Of a stretch of 64,000 nt of DNA, positions 1-7,883 are shown one piece after another. Below the pieces are notes generated by a model, which searched no databases, was not told the DNA's origin, and worked only from the letters and a program-made list of their open reading frames with translations. A program made the translations under genes and the position numbers. Within the stretch, counting starts at the first letter, position 1, and each line of letters begins with the position of its first letter. Source of the stretch: Flammeovirgaceae bacterium (lineage in GTDB: Bacteria > Bacteroidota > Bacteroidia > Cytophagales > Cyclobacteriaceae); assembly GCA_021298015.1 (NCBI GenBank), contig JAJTGY010000014.1:1-64000 (forward strand), given 5' to 3'.

Positions 1-1
1 T

Positions 2-109
2 GCGCAAATATTCTCTTATCGTGTTGCGAGATAGCCCTGTGAGCCTTTCCGTGTGGCGGATGCTTTGGCCATCGGATTGTAATTCAAGTATTCTTCTGAT
101 CTGGTGCAT
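2..109 (-). CDS. istA: IstA-like IS21 transposase, N-terminal fragment (cut by window edge)
   Basis: From ATG at 109 the minus strand reads MHQIRRILELQSDGQSIRHT followed by ERLTGLSRNTIREYLR. This is the N-terminal helix-turn-helix of IS21 IstA transposases: a helix, then a recognition helix of the LSRNTIREYL type. Only 36 codons are in the window, so the DDE catalytic domain cannot be checked. An in-frame stretch upstream (SQPLR before the Met) is also conserved in the second IS21 copy, where it does begin with ATG (MPQPLR), so the exact start is uncertain. It is the transposase of the element whose repeat-rich end occupies 110-378. Confidence 0.75.
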   Translation of the reverse strand, partial: MHQIRRILELQSDGQSIRHTERLTGLSRNTIREYLR

Positions 110-195
110 ACGTAATGGTTGTGACGTAAAGCGCTAGGGTTTACTTTTTCAATGCGCAAACCAACGCCTATCGGCATCAAATCCCAAAGCTCAAA

Positions 196-373
196 GGTGG
201 GTCAGATCATTTCCGGAATCCTGACCATCAGGTGGGTCAGGTAATTCCCGGAATATTACCTTGCCGAGTGGGTCAAACCATTCCCGGAATACCAGCGTCA
301 GGTCATTTCCGGAATTTCCACCCTGCCAGACAATTCCCGCAATCGGTAAGGTGGGTCAAATGATTTCCGGAAT
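196..373 (-). repeat. Six tandem-spaced terminal repeats of the IS21 element
   Basis: On the plus strand the unit is roughly GGTGGGTCAnnnnATTYCCGGAAT. Copies lie at 196-219, 231-254, 267-290, 295-315, 321-343 and 350-373; the fourth and fifth are degenerate. Spacing is about 23-36 bases between starts. Three copies of the same unit, in opposite orientation, occur at 29801-29873. Repeats of this kind are the expected transposase binding sites of IS21 ends; the binding role is inferred from the family. Confidence 0.8.
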
Positions 374-440
374 ATTCAAAAGGGAATTCCACTTTTTTCA
401 GCCGAAAGATAAGCTTTTTGAAATCGTTCGGTTCAAACAA

Positions 441-473
441 TTGGAAACGTTTGGCCGGCTTCCTTTACTTTTG
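441..473 (+). promoter_or_regulatory. Putative Bacteroidetes-type promoter for the TPR gene
   Basis: A TAnnTTTG -7 element (TACTTTTG, 466-473) has a TTG at 441-443 about 22 bases upstream. It lies only a few bases before the ATG at 478, so either the transcript is nearly leaderless or translation begins at the ATG codons at 490/493. Confidence 0.4.
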
Positions 474-477
474 CAGC

Positions 478-1242
478 ATGAGATGTGGGATGATGATTGG
501 ATTCATGTGTGTGGTGCTGGCCGTTCATGGTCAATCCGCAAATGATTTATTTGCCGAAGGGCTCGCATTGGAGAAGGCGTTCAAAGTTGAGGAGGCGTTG
601 ACCAAATATGAAGCCGTGTTGCAACGGCAACCCACCCATGAAGAGGCGCTTTGGCATGCGAGCCGAATGGAATCGAACGTGGGAGGCCATTTGAAGGAGA
701 AATCGGCCAAGCGAACACACTACGAAAAAGCACAGGCCTATGCACAGAAGGCCATCCAGTTGAATCCCCAATCAGTGGGCGGCCGTTTTGCGCATATCAT
801 TTCCATGGGCTTGCTGTCCGAAATTGCTGACAACCCGCGTGAAAAAATCAAGAATGCCAAAATTATCCGCGAAGAAGCGGAAACCATCGTGACGTTTGAC
901 TCCACGTTTGCCCCGGTGTATTTCGTATTGGGTAAGTGGCATTTTGAATTGGCAAAACTCAACTGGCTGGAGCAGGTGGCCTGCGATTTTTTCTTTGGCG
1001 GCATGCCCGAGGATGTTTCCATGGAAAAGGCCATCCGGCATTTTGAGCGTGCCAGCACACTCGACCCCGACAATATTCTTTTCCTCTATGGCGAAGCTTC
1101 CGTGTACCACTACCAAAAGAATTATCCGAGAGCCAAGGCGTTGCTGGTAAGGGCCGTGCGCCTAGCGCCCCGCGAGCCAGACGACATCCTTCGTAAAGAG
1201 AAGTGCCAGGCGATGCTGGATCAGATCAACGAGAAATCCTGA
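478..1242 (+). CDS. Secreted TPR-repeat protein
   Basis: About 254 residues. A short hydrophobic signal (MIGFMCVVLAVHGQ) is followed by helical tetratricopeptide-type repeats: one around DLFAEGLALEKAFKVEEALTK, a second around YEKAQAYAQKAIQLNPQS, a third around AIRHFERASTLDPDN, and a final one around YPRAKALLVRAVRLAPREP. The pattern resembles periplasmic TPR proteins with RMDN-like repeats, probably a protein-interaction scaffold; no enzymatic motif is visible. The reading frame is open upstream to 418, but that stretch overlaps the promoter-like region and lacks a signal-like start, so ATG 478 (or 490) is preferred. It sits between the IS21 end and the epimerase gene and could be transcribed with neither. 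Function unknown. Confidence 0.75.
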   Translation: MRCGMMIGFMCVVLAVHGQSANDLFAEGLALEKAFKVEEALTKYEAVLQRQPTHEEALWHASRMESNVGGHLKEKSAKRTHYEKAQAYAQKAIQLNPQSVGGRFAHIISMGLLSEIADNPREKIKNAKIIREEAETIVTFDSTFAPVYFVLGKWHFELAKLNWLEQVACDFFFGGMPEDVSMEKAIRHFERASTLDPDNILFLYGEASVYHYQKNYPRAKALLVRAVRLAPREPDDILRKEKCQAMLDQINEKS

Positions 1243-1466
1243 GACTATTCTGATCGGCAAGAGGAACTCGGTCGTGTACGCTGTGTCAAGCGGGCTGATT
1301 GACCTGGCCCACCGGCAGCGGCTGGAAAACGCAGGCAGAACGTACAGGCACATTGCACCTGTCTTTGTTTGCCTAACCGGTAAAATTGGCCATTTTTTTA
1401 TACCCGCGGTGGAGACGCCAGCCGAGCGAGTAGCCTTGTGTAAAATCCGTTTTTCAAGCCGGGCGA

Positions 1467-2597
1467 ATGATGTACCTTCCGCTCATGATTCGCCCGTTGT
1501 TTTTGGCTGCGATGATCACGTTGTCGTGTTCCACCCGTACTTCTGACTCTATGACTACCACGGTACCTGAAGTTGATCGCTTATTTCATGTGTATGAACT
1601 GCAAAATAAAAATGGGTTGCGAATGAAGGTCACCAACTTTGGTGGCCGCATCATGGAATTGTGGGTTCCGGACCGCGAGGGAAAACTTGCCGACATCGTG
1701 CTCGGGTACGATTCGGCCGCCCAGTATATCAACGGCAATCCGTACTTAGGTGCCCTGATTGGGCGCTTTGCGAATCGAATTACGCGTGGGCGTTTTTCGA
1801 TTGACGACCAGGAATATCAACTCAACATTGACACCGCGCATGCGCTGCACGGTGGGCCGGGAGGTTTCCATAACGTGTTTTGGCGATCGGAGTTGACCGA
1901 ACTGCAGGGAACCCAAAAGCTGGAATTGTATTACCTGAGCCGCGATGGGGAAGAGGGTTACCCCGGAAACCTGAAGGTGACGGTAACCTATTCAATCACC
2001 GATGAAAATGAACTGGTGGTCAACTATGAAGCCACAACCGATCAGACCACGATTATCAACCTTACCCAACATTGTTTTTTTCACCTGGCGGGCGCAGGGT
2101 CGGGCAATGTGTCGGGTCACCAACTTCAATTAATGGCAGACCGGTATTGCCCGGTAGATGATGGCCTGATTCCCACGGGCGTTATGGCTACCGTTGCCGG
2201 CACGCCTTTTGACTTTACCCAACCGCACGCTATCGGTGAGCGCATTGGCGAAGTTGACCCCCAACTTCGTGCCGGTCGTGGATATGATCACACATTTGTT
2301 TTGAACAAGCCAGTCAATGATCTTGGATTGGCGGCCGTAGTAACCGAGCCGGGCAGCGGACGGGTGATGGAGGTATGGACTACTGAACCTGGCTTGCAAT
2401 TCTACAGCGGCAACTTTTTAGATGGTTCGGACATTGGCAAGGGCGGCAGGGTGTATGTTCATCGCTCTGCCTTTTGTCTCGAGGCGCAACATTTTCCCGA
2501 TTCACCCAATCAACCCGGGTTTCCGACCACCGAATTGAAACCGGGCGAAACTTACCGCCAAAAAACGATTTACCGCTTCTCAGTGGCTACGCCTTAA
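1467..2597 (+). CDS. galM: Aldose 1-epimerase (galactose mutarotase), predicted lipoprotein
   Basis: Interconverts alpha and beta anomers of aldoses. The 376-residue protein has an N-terminal lipobox (LFLAAMITLSC, near residue 21), so it is probably tethered in the envelope. The GalM/mutarotase fold is shown by GRFANRI near residue 100, HALHGG near 128, NLTQHCFFHLAG near 200 (family usually NLTNHxYFNL, with the catalytic His), the GYDHTF segment near 270, and FCLEAQHFPDSPNQ near 336 carrying the catalytic Glu. An alternative start at ATG 1485 gives a more typical signal peptide (MIRPLFLAAMITLSC). The 3' end overlaps the convergent gene at 2587 by 11 bases. Secreted mutarotases usually act in sugar uptake, but no sugar-use genes are adjacent. 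Confidence 0.9.
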   Translation: MMYLPLMIRPLFLAAMITLSCSTRTSDSMTTTVPEVDRLFHVYELQNKNGLRMKVTNFGGRIMELWVPDREGKLADIVLGYDSAAQYINGNPYLGALIGRFANRITRGRFSIDDQEYQLNIDTAHALHGGPGGFHNVFWRSELTELQGTQKLELYYLSRDGEEGYPGNLKVTVTYSITDENELVVNYEATTDQTTIINLTQHCFFHLAGAGSGNVSGHQLQLMADRYCPVDDGLIPTGVMATVAGTPFDFTQPHAIGERIGEVDPQLRAGRGYDHTFVLNKPVNDLGLAAVVTEPGSGRVMEVWTTEPGLQFYSGNFLDGSDIGKGGRVYVHRSAFCLEAQHFPDSPNQPGFPTTELKPGETYRQKTIYRFSVATP

Positions 2598-3153
2598 TCA
2601 CCAGTTCGTTCCAGGTGAAAACCAGGCTTACCAACATTAAGACGAACAAGACCGATACGATGATCTGATGTACCCGCTCGGGCACAGATTGGCGCAGCAC
2701 GGTGGGCAAAAGCAACACCAGGATGAACAGCTTGTTGACTTGTTCAAGAAGCGGGTCGCCCAGAATCGCCAGGTTCGTTACGATGGATAAAGCGGCCAGA
2801 GAAATGAATCCCCAGTAGAGTTTTCGGAAGTGTTGCAGATAAAACGCTTTCAGGTTATAGCCCTCGGCCCAATTGATGGGGAAGAGCAGGCGTGCCAGCA
2901 CAAACAGGTTGATGGGGTAAAGCAGGGTGAACAGGAATTGGCCAAGTTGCCAGCTGGTGTTGGTGCGCATTTCGTAAAAAATCCACCATTCGTGCACGTG
3001 TAGGATAAACACCAGCAGCACCCACAGGACATGTGGCCAGTAAAACCGAACATTCTTTTGATGCAGGGCATCAGCCAAACCGGTGATGATTTGGGTTATC
3101 CCCAAGCCCAAGATAATCGACACCAGCACCGCTACGTATTCAAAGGGGCTCAC
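2587..3153 (-). CDS. Small integral membrane protein, uncharacterised
   Basis: 188 residues with about five hydrophobic helices: one at the N-terminus (YVAVLVSIILGLGITQIITG), one at HVLWVLLVFILHVHEWWIFY, one around LYPINLFVLARLLFPI, one at LYWGFISLAALSIVTNLAIL, and one or two in the C-terminal 60 residues. The second helix holds His-Val-His-Glu-Trp-Trp, which could bind a metal or heme but is not a motif I can assign. No homologous family with known function is recognised. It converges on the epimerase gene (11-base overlap) and diverges from the respiratory operon; the gap 3154-3390 carries the operon promoter. Confidence 0.7.
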   Translation of the reverse strand: MSPFEYVAVLVSIILGLGITQIITGLADALHQKNVRFYWPHVLWVLLVFILHVHEWWIFYEMRTNTSWQLGQFLFTLLYPINLFVLARLLFPINWAEGYNLKAFYLQHFRKLYWGFISLAALSIVTNLAILGDPLLEQVNKLFILVLLLPTVLRQSVPERVHQIIVSVLFVLMLVSLVFTWNELVIKA

Positions 3154-3324
3154 AATCAGGATATTTTCAGTTTATAACGGTTCTAAACAGTATGGGGCGG
3201 CAATTTGGCAAGTGTTTCGTTCAACGCTCGGTAGCAATTTTTTCCGGTCGCAAGTGGTAAGTTAAACATTCACTTGAAGTGAAATTGTCTAGCCAAATAT
3301 TATTCGTTCCCTAATGATTTTTTG

Positions 3325-3355
3325 TTTGAAAAACCGCCATTGGCCCTTAGATTTG
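3325..3355 (+). promoter_or_regulatory. Promoter of the ACIII / cytochrome oxidase operon
   Basis: TTTG at 3325-3328, a 19-base spacer, then TAGATTTG at 3348-3355. This is an exact match to the Bacteroidetes housekeeping consensus TTTG-N19-TAnnTTTG. Transcription should start near 3360, leaving a leader of about 30 bases before ATG 3391. Confidence 0.8.
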
Positions 3356-3359
3356 TGCC

Positions 3360-3380
3360 ACTTCGTTAAAAAGGCGAAGT
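3360..3380 (+). other. Small stem-loop in the actA leader
   Basis: ACTTCG (3360-3365) pairs with CGAAGT (3375-3380) around a 9-base loop, at the predicted 5' end of the operon transcript. It could stabilise the mRNA or affect translation of actA; no family is recognised. Confidence 0.4.
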
Positions 3381-3390
3381 CCTAAACGTC

Positions 3391-4665
3391 ATGATGCATT
3401 ACCGAGTCGCGCGTTTTCATTCTTTTTTAACCCTGCTTTTTTTCCTCACCGTCTCTTTTACCCTTTTCGCTCAGACTGTTCCGACAGATGACGAATCCAT
3501 CAAATCCGGGGAGCAATTATTTAAGACCAATTGTTACACCTGCCACCGCGTCAAGCAAAAGTGGACGGGCCCGGCCCTGGCAGGTTACGAAACCCGCGTA
3601 CCCTCCATTGCCTGGACCATCGAATGGGTGAAAAACTCGGCCAAGTTGATCGCCAGCGGGGACGAGTACGCCAACAAAATTTTTAAAGAGTACAATAACA
3701 GCCAGATGACGGCCTTCACTAACCTGAAGGACGATCAGATTCTCGATATTTTAGCTTATGTAGAAGCTGAGGCCAAGAAAGTTGATGCTCCTGCACCCGG
3801 TCAGGATACCGCTGCTCAGGCTGGTGGCGGTGCAGCTGTTCCCTCCGCCTACCTCAACCTGATCATCATCGGCATGTTTGTGATCTTGTTGTTGTTGCTG
3901 GTGATATTGGTGCTGATTGTTAATGCATTAAAGAAATTTCTAAACCAGCGTGACCTCAGTGAAGAGGACAAAGACGTAGTAGAGTCTCCTTACACAGCCG
4001 CCTCGATCATTCGCAGCCCGGGCTTCATCTTCGTGGTGGTGTTTGTGGTTTCGGCCGTAGTCTTCAAAACGGTCATAGACGGCCTGTACTCCATAGGCGT
4101 GCAGCAAGGGTATGCGCCTAAGCAACCCATTGCCTTCTCCCACAAAATTCACGCAGGCGTCAATGAGGTGGATTGCAAGTACTGCCATACCGGTGTACTC
4201 AAAGGCAAACAGGCCAACATCCCCTCGGCCAACATTTGTATGAACTGCCATACCTATATCCAGCAAGGCGCAATTTCCGGCACAGCCGAGATTTCAAAAA
4301 TTTATGCTGCGGTGGGTTACGACCCCGCCACCGGCCGGTATAGCGGCAAGCAAAAGCCAATCGAATGGATTCGCATCCATAACCTTCCGGACCTCGCTTA
4401 CTTCAACCACGCCCAGCACGTGAACGTGGGTAACATTGAATGCCAGACCTGCCATGGCCCAATTCAGGAAATGGATGTGGTAAAGCAATACTCGCTATTG
4501 ACGATGGGATGGTGCATTGACTGCCATCGCAAAACCAATGTAAACACCAAAGACAATGCCTACTATGACAAGTTGGAGCAGTTACACAAGGCCGCGAAAG
4601 GCCAGAAGGCTGCCATGAAAGTGGAGGATATTGGTGGTTTAGAGTGTGCCAAGTGCCACTATTAA
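3391..4665 (+). CDS. actA: Alternative Complex III subunit ActA, hexaheme cytochrome c
   Basis: Quinol:cytochrome c/oxidase electron transfer subunit on the periplasmic face. The 424-residue protein has a signal peptide, a monoheme cytochrome c domain (CYTCH at residue 48, likely axial Met in NNSQMTAF), an Ala/Gly/Pro linker, two transmembrane helices (about 155-180 and 210-230), then a multiheme domain with five more CxxCH motifs: CKYCH (262), CMNCH, CQTCH, CIDCH and CAKCH at the extreme C-terminus. Described ActA proteins are pentaheme; the N-terminal domain is an addition. First gene of the operon, 33 bases before actB. The two start Met codons at 3391 and 3394 are equivalent choices. Confidence 0.92.
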   Translation: MMHYRVARFHSFLTLLFFLTVSFTLFAQTVPTDDESIKSGEQLFKTNCYTCHRVKQKWTGPALAGYETRVPSIAWTIEWVKNSAKLIASGDEYANKIFKEYNNSQMTAFTNLKDDQILDILAYVEAEAKKVDAPAPGQDTAAQAGGGAAVPSAYLNLIIIGMFVILLLLLVILVLIVNALKKFLNQRDLSEEDKDVVESPYTAASIIRSPGFIFVVVFVVSAVVFKTVIDGLYSIGVQQGYAPKQPIAFSHKIHAGVNEVDCKYCHTGVLKGKQANIPSANICMNCHTYIQQGAISGTAEISKIYAAVGYDPATGRYSGKQKPIEWIRIHNLPDLAYFNHAQHVNVGNIECQTCHGPIQEMDVVKQYSLLTMGWCIDCHRKTNVNTKDNAYYDKLEQLHKAAKGQKAAMKVEDIGGLECAKCHY

Positions 4666-4698
4666 TAAGGGGTTTCTGATTTCTTTGACTATAGATCT

Positions 4699-7600
4699 AT
4701 GAGCAATACAACCAAAACGTACTGGAAGGGTCTGCCGCAACTGACCAACGACCCGAACTACGTGAAGCATGCCGATAAGGAGTTTGTTGACCTGGGCGTT
4801 GACCAAGATCCCGGCCACTCGCGCAGGGATTTCCTGAAGATGATGGGCTTCAGCGTAGCCGCGGTTTCTCTCGCTGCCTGCGAAGCTCCGGTGCGTAAGG
4901 CCATACCTTATATCAATAAGCCGGTTGATGTTGATCCAGGCATTCCCAATTATTATGCCTCCAGCTATGTTAATGGTGGCGACTACTGCTCGATTGTAGT
5001 AAAAGTGCGCGATGGACGTCCGATCAAGGTTGACGGAAACTCGCTCTCAAAAGTGACGTTGGGCGGTACCAGCGCCCAGGTTGAGGCATCGGTTTTGTCG
5101 CTCTACGATAACTACCGGCTACGGGGCCCGAAAGTTGGCACTGCCAACGCTGACTGGGACAAGGTGGACAGTGAAGTGATTGCCAAGTTGGGCGAGATTG
5201 CCGCTAAAGGTGGACAAATTCGCCTGGTTAGCCAGACTATTCTGAGCCCCAGCACACAACAGGCGATTGCCGCTTTCAAAGCGAAGTACCCCACCACGCA
5301 GCACATCCAGTATGACCCCGTGTCGTACTACGGGATTTGGAAAGCCAATGAAGAATCATTTGGCACGGGTATGATTCCATCTTACGATTTCAGCAAGGCT
5401 AACGTAATCGTGAGTATAGGTGCAGACTTCCTCAACACCTGGCTCGCCCCAATTGAGTTTTCAAAGCAATACGCAACTACACGCGAAGTCAGTGAAGACA
5501 AGCGCGAAATGTCTCGTCACTACCAGTTCGAGTCCAACCTTTCGCTTACAGGAGCCAATGCCGACTACCGCACTGCTATCCGTCCGTCCCAAGAAGGTTT
5601 GGTGGTAGCCGCGCTTTATAATCTTCTTGCCGGTAAGGCAGGCGTAGCGGGTATTTCATCTACCCTTAGTGGCGTGGCCAACCTGGAAAAAGCCGCAGGC
5701 GAGCTGTGGGAAAACCGGGGAAAGTCCGTGGTGGTCAGCGGCTCGAACGATAAGGCTGTTCAGGTCGTGGTCAATGCCATCAACAACTTGTTGGGCAACT
5801 ATGGTTCTACCATTCTTCCGGGGCTTCCCGTCAACTACCGTCAGGGTAATGACGAGGCCATGGCGGCTTTCATTGCCGAGGCCGAAGGCGGAAAAGTAGA
5901 CGGTGTGATTTTTTACAACTGCAACCCGGTGTACGATCACCCGATGGGTGAGAAGTTGGAGAAAGCGATCAAAGCGATGGCTTTGTCGGTGTCAACCTCT
6001 TACACCGAGGATGAAACGGCTTCGGCCTGTGCCTACAAAGCACCCGATCATCATTACCTCGAGTCGTGGAACGACTTTGAACCCAAGAAGGGACATTACT
6101 CGCTTTCGCAGCCGGCCATTACACCGATTTTTAAATCGCGCCAGGCCCAGGAAAGTTTCATGACGTGGGCCGGTGTGGCCAATGCCGATTACTACTCGTT
6201 TGTACAGAACAACTGGAAGAGTAAGTTTTTTGCCAACGATAGCCAGGGCTGGGACTTCCAGACCTGGTGGGACCAGCGTTTGTATGATGGCGTGTATGAG
6301 AGTGGCGCCTCTGCCGGGGGCAGCGTATCATTCCGCAACGAAGCTTTATCATCAGCCGATAGCAGCATTGGTGCGACCTACAAAGCAAACGCCAGTGGCA
6401 TAGAGCTGGTAATTGCCGAGAGTGCTACCGTAGGCAATGGCAGTATGGCCAATAACCCGCTGCTTCAGGAGTTACCCGATCCGATTACGAAAGCGGTTTG
6501 GGATCACTACGTAACCCTTTCGCTGAAGGACGCCAATGCACTGGGCATTAAGAACGATGCAGAAGGACGCACGCAGTTGGTCAGTGTATCAGCTAATGGT
6601 AAAACCGTAAAAGTAGCCGCCCTCGTGCAGCCCGGCCAGGCGCAAGGCACCGTGGGTATTACACTGGGTTACGGTCGCACCAAGGTGGGTACCGTAGCCG
6701 AGAATTTAGGCGTGAATGCCTACACGCTGCTTTCTATGCTGAACGGTTCTGTGAATTATTCAGCTACCAGCGGAGTGAAAGTTGAGAAAGTCAACGAAGA
6801 TTTTCAGATCGCCCAGACGCAGATCCACCAGACCTACATGGGGCGGACGAATGTGATTCAGGAGTCTACACTGGCGGAGTTCAAGAAAGATCCGGCAGCA
6901 GGTCGGGAAAACCCGATGATTACCAAGTGGGATGAGAAAGTAGAAGCTGCGTCCTTGAGTTTGTGGAAAGGCCACGAATATAAGAGCCACCACTGGGGTA
7001 TGGCCATTGATTTGAACACCTGTACCGGTTGCGGTGCGTGTGTAGTGGCCTGTAACGTTGAAAACAACGTGGCCCTGGTTGGCAAGCAGGAGGTTATCAA
7101 CAGGCGTGAAATGCACTGGCTGCGGATTGACCGCTACTACAGTTCAGATGCCCAGCCTGGTGATTACGAGGGCTTGGAGCAGGCATCAGAAAATCCGGAA
7201 GTTACCTTCCAACCGATGTTGTGTCAGCATTGCAACAACGCGCCTTGCGAAACGGTTTGCCCGGTAGCGGCCACCACGCACAGCTCGGAAGGTCTCAACC
7301 AAATGACGTACAACCGTTGTATCGGTACACGCTATTGTGCCAACAACTGCCCGTATAAAGTAAGACGCTTCAACTGGTTTAAGTACCACGACAACCAGCA
7401 GTTCTATCAGTCGAACCCGGCTATGAATACAGATCTCGGCCGCATGGTGCTCAACCCGGAAGTAACCGTCCGTTCGCGCGGGGTTATGGAAAAGTGCTCG
7501 TTCTGTGTGCAGCGCATCCAAACGGGTAAACTCACTGCGAAGAAAGAGAAGCGTGAGCTGAATGATGGCGAAGTGATAACCGCTTGCCAGGCTTCGTGCT

Positions 7601-7848
7601 CAACGGGTGCCATCGTCTTTGGTGACATGAACAACCCCGAAAGCCGCATCAGCAAGTTGTTGAAGATTGATCACTACAAGACGGTGAAGAACGCGAAAGG
7701 AGAGGAAGAGAGAGTCTTCAACTACGGTATTGACAAGAAGATTGGCAATCCGCGGGCGTACCGTGTGCTGGAAGAAATCGGTGTGAAGCCGAACATCTTC
7801 TACCTCACCAAGATCCGCAACAAGGACGGCAAAAAGGAAAACGCCTGA
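4699..7848 (+). CDS. actB: Alternative Complex III subunit ActB, molybdopterin-like/iron-sulfur protein
   Basis: 1049 residues. A twin-arginine signal (SRRDFLKMMGF) near residue 42 and a lipobox-like LAAC follow a short N-tail. The first two thirds resemble the molybdopterin oxidoreductase (CISM B1-type) domain, which in ACIII is known to lack cofactor. The C-terminal third is a four-cluster ferredoxin-like domain: CTGCGACVVAC near residue 775, CQHCNNAPCETVC near 842, CIGTRYCANNC near 874 and CSFCVQ with CQASC near 934-958. It passes electrons between ActC and ActA. Position, between actA and actC, is as in known ACIII operons. Confidence 0.95.
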   Translation: MSNTTKTYWKGLPQLTNDPNYVKHADKEFVDLGVDQDPGHSRRDFLKMMGFSVAAVSLAACEAPVRKAIPYINKPVDVDPGIPNYYASSYVNGGDYCSIVVKVRDGRPIKVDGNSLSKVTLGGTSAQVEASVLSLYDNYRLRGPKVGTANADWDKVDSEVIAKLGEIAAKGGQIRLVSQTILSPSTQQAIAAFKAKYPTTQHIQYDPVSYYGIWKANEESFGTGMIPSYDFSKANVIVSIGADFLNTWLAPIEFSKQYATTREVSEDKREMSRHYQFESNLSLTGANADYRTAIRPSQEGLVVAALYNLLAGKAGVAGISSTLSGVANLEKAAGELWENRGKSVVVSGSNDKAVQVVVNAINNLLGNYGSTILPGLPVNYRQGNDEAMAAFIAEAEGGKVDGVIFYNCNPVYDHPMGEKLEKAIKAMALSVSTSYTEDETASACAYKAPDHHYLESWNDFEPKKGHYSLSQPAITPIFKSRQAQESFMTWAGVANADYYSFVQNNWKSKFFANDSQGWDFQTWWDQRLYDGVYESGASAGGSVSFRNEALSSADSSIGATYKANASGIELVIAESATVGNGSMANNPLLQELPDPITKAVWDHYVTLSLKDANALGIKNDAEGRTQLVSVSANGKTVKVAALVQPGQAQGTVGITLGYGRTKVGTVAENLGVNAYTLLSMLNGSVNYSATSGVKVEKVNEDFQIAQTQIHQTYMGRTNVIQESTLAEFKKDPAAGRENPMITKWDEKVEAASLSLWKGHEYKSHHWGMAIDLNTCTGCGACVVACNVENNVALVGKQEVINRREMHWLRIDRYYSSDAQPGDYEGLEQASENPEVTFQPMLCQHCNNAPCETVCPVAATTHSSEGLNQMTYNRCIGTRYCANNCPYKVRRFNWFKYHDNQQFYQSNPAMNTDLGRMVLNPEVTVRSRGVMEKCSFCVQRIQTGKLTAKKEKRELNDGEVITACQASCSTGAIVFGDMNNPESRISKLLKIDHYKTVKNAKGEEERVFNYGIDKKIGNPRAYRVLEEIGVKPNIFYLTKIRNKDGKKENA

Positions 7849-7883
7849 AAATTGAATTGAACTACGACTATTGACTAATTGAT

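Larger units (their letters stand above)
1..378 (-). mobile_element. IS21-family insertion sequence, 5' terminal part (continues left of window)
   Basis: The minus strand encodes the start of an IstA-like transposase (109 down to 2), preceded by a noncoding end with six degenerate repeats. I place the tip at 377-378 because the outermost sequence, read inward on the minus strand (TGAATATTCCGG), is matched by the tip of a second, homologous end at 29797 (TGAATATTTCGG). The two ends also share the block between repeats and istA (TGGGATTTGATGC). IS21 elements are known to carry multiple terminal repeats bound by the transposase. The other end, istB and any target duplication lie outside the window. 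Confidence 0.75.

Noticed and set aside
1243-1466. A short gene between the TPR gene and the epimerase
   Set aside because: The open frames there have no start context, signal or family pattern and overlap the epimerase start.
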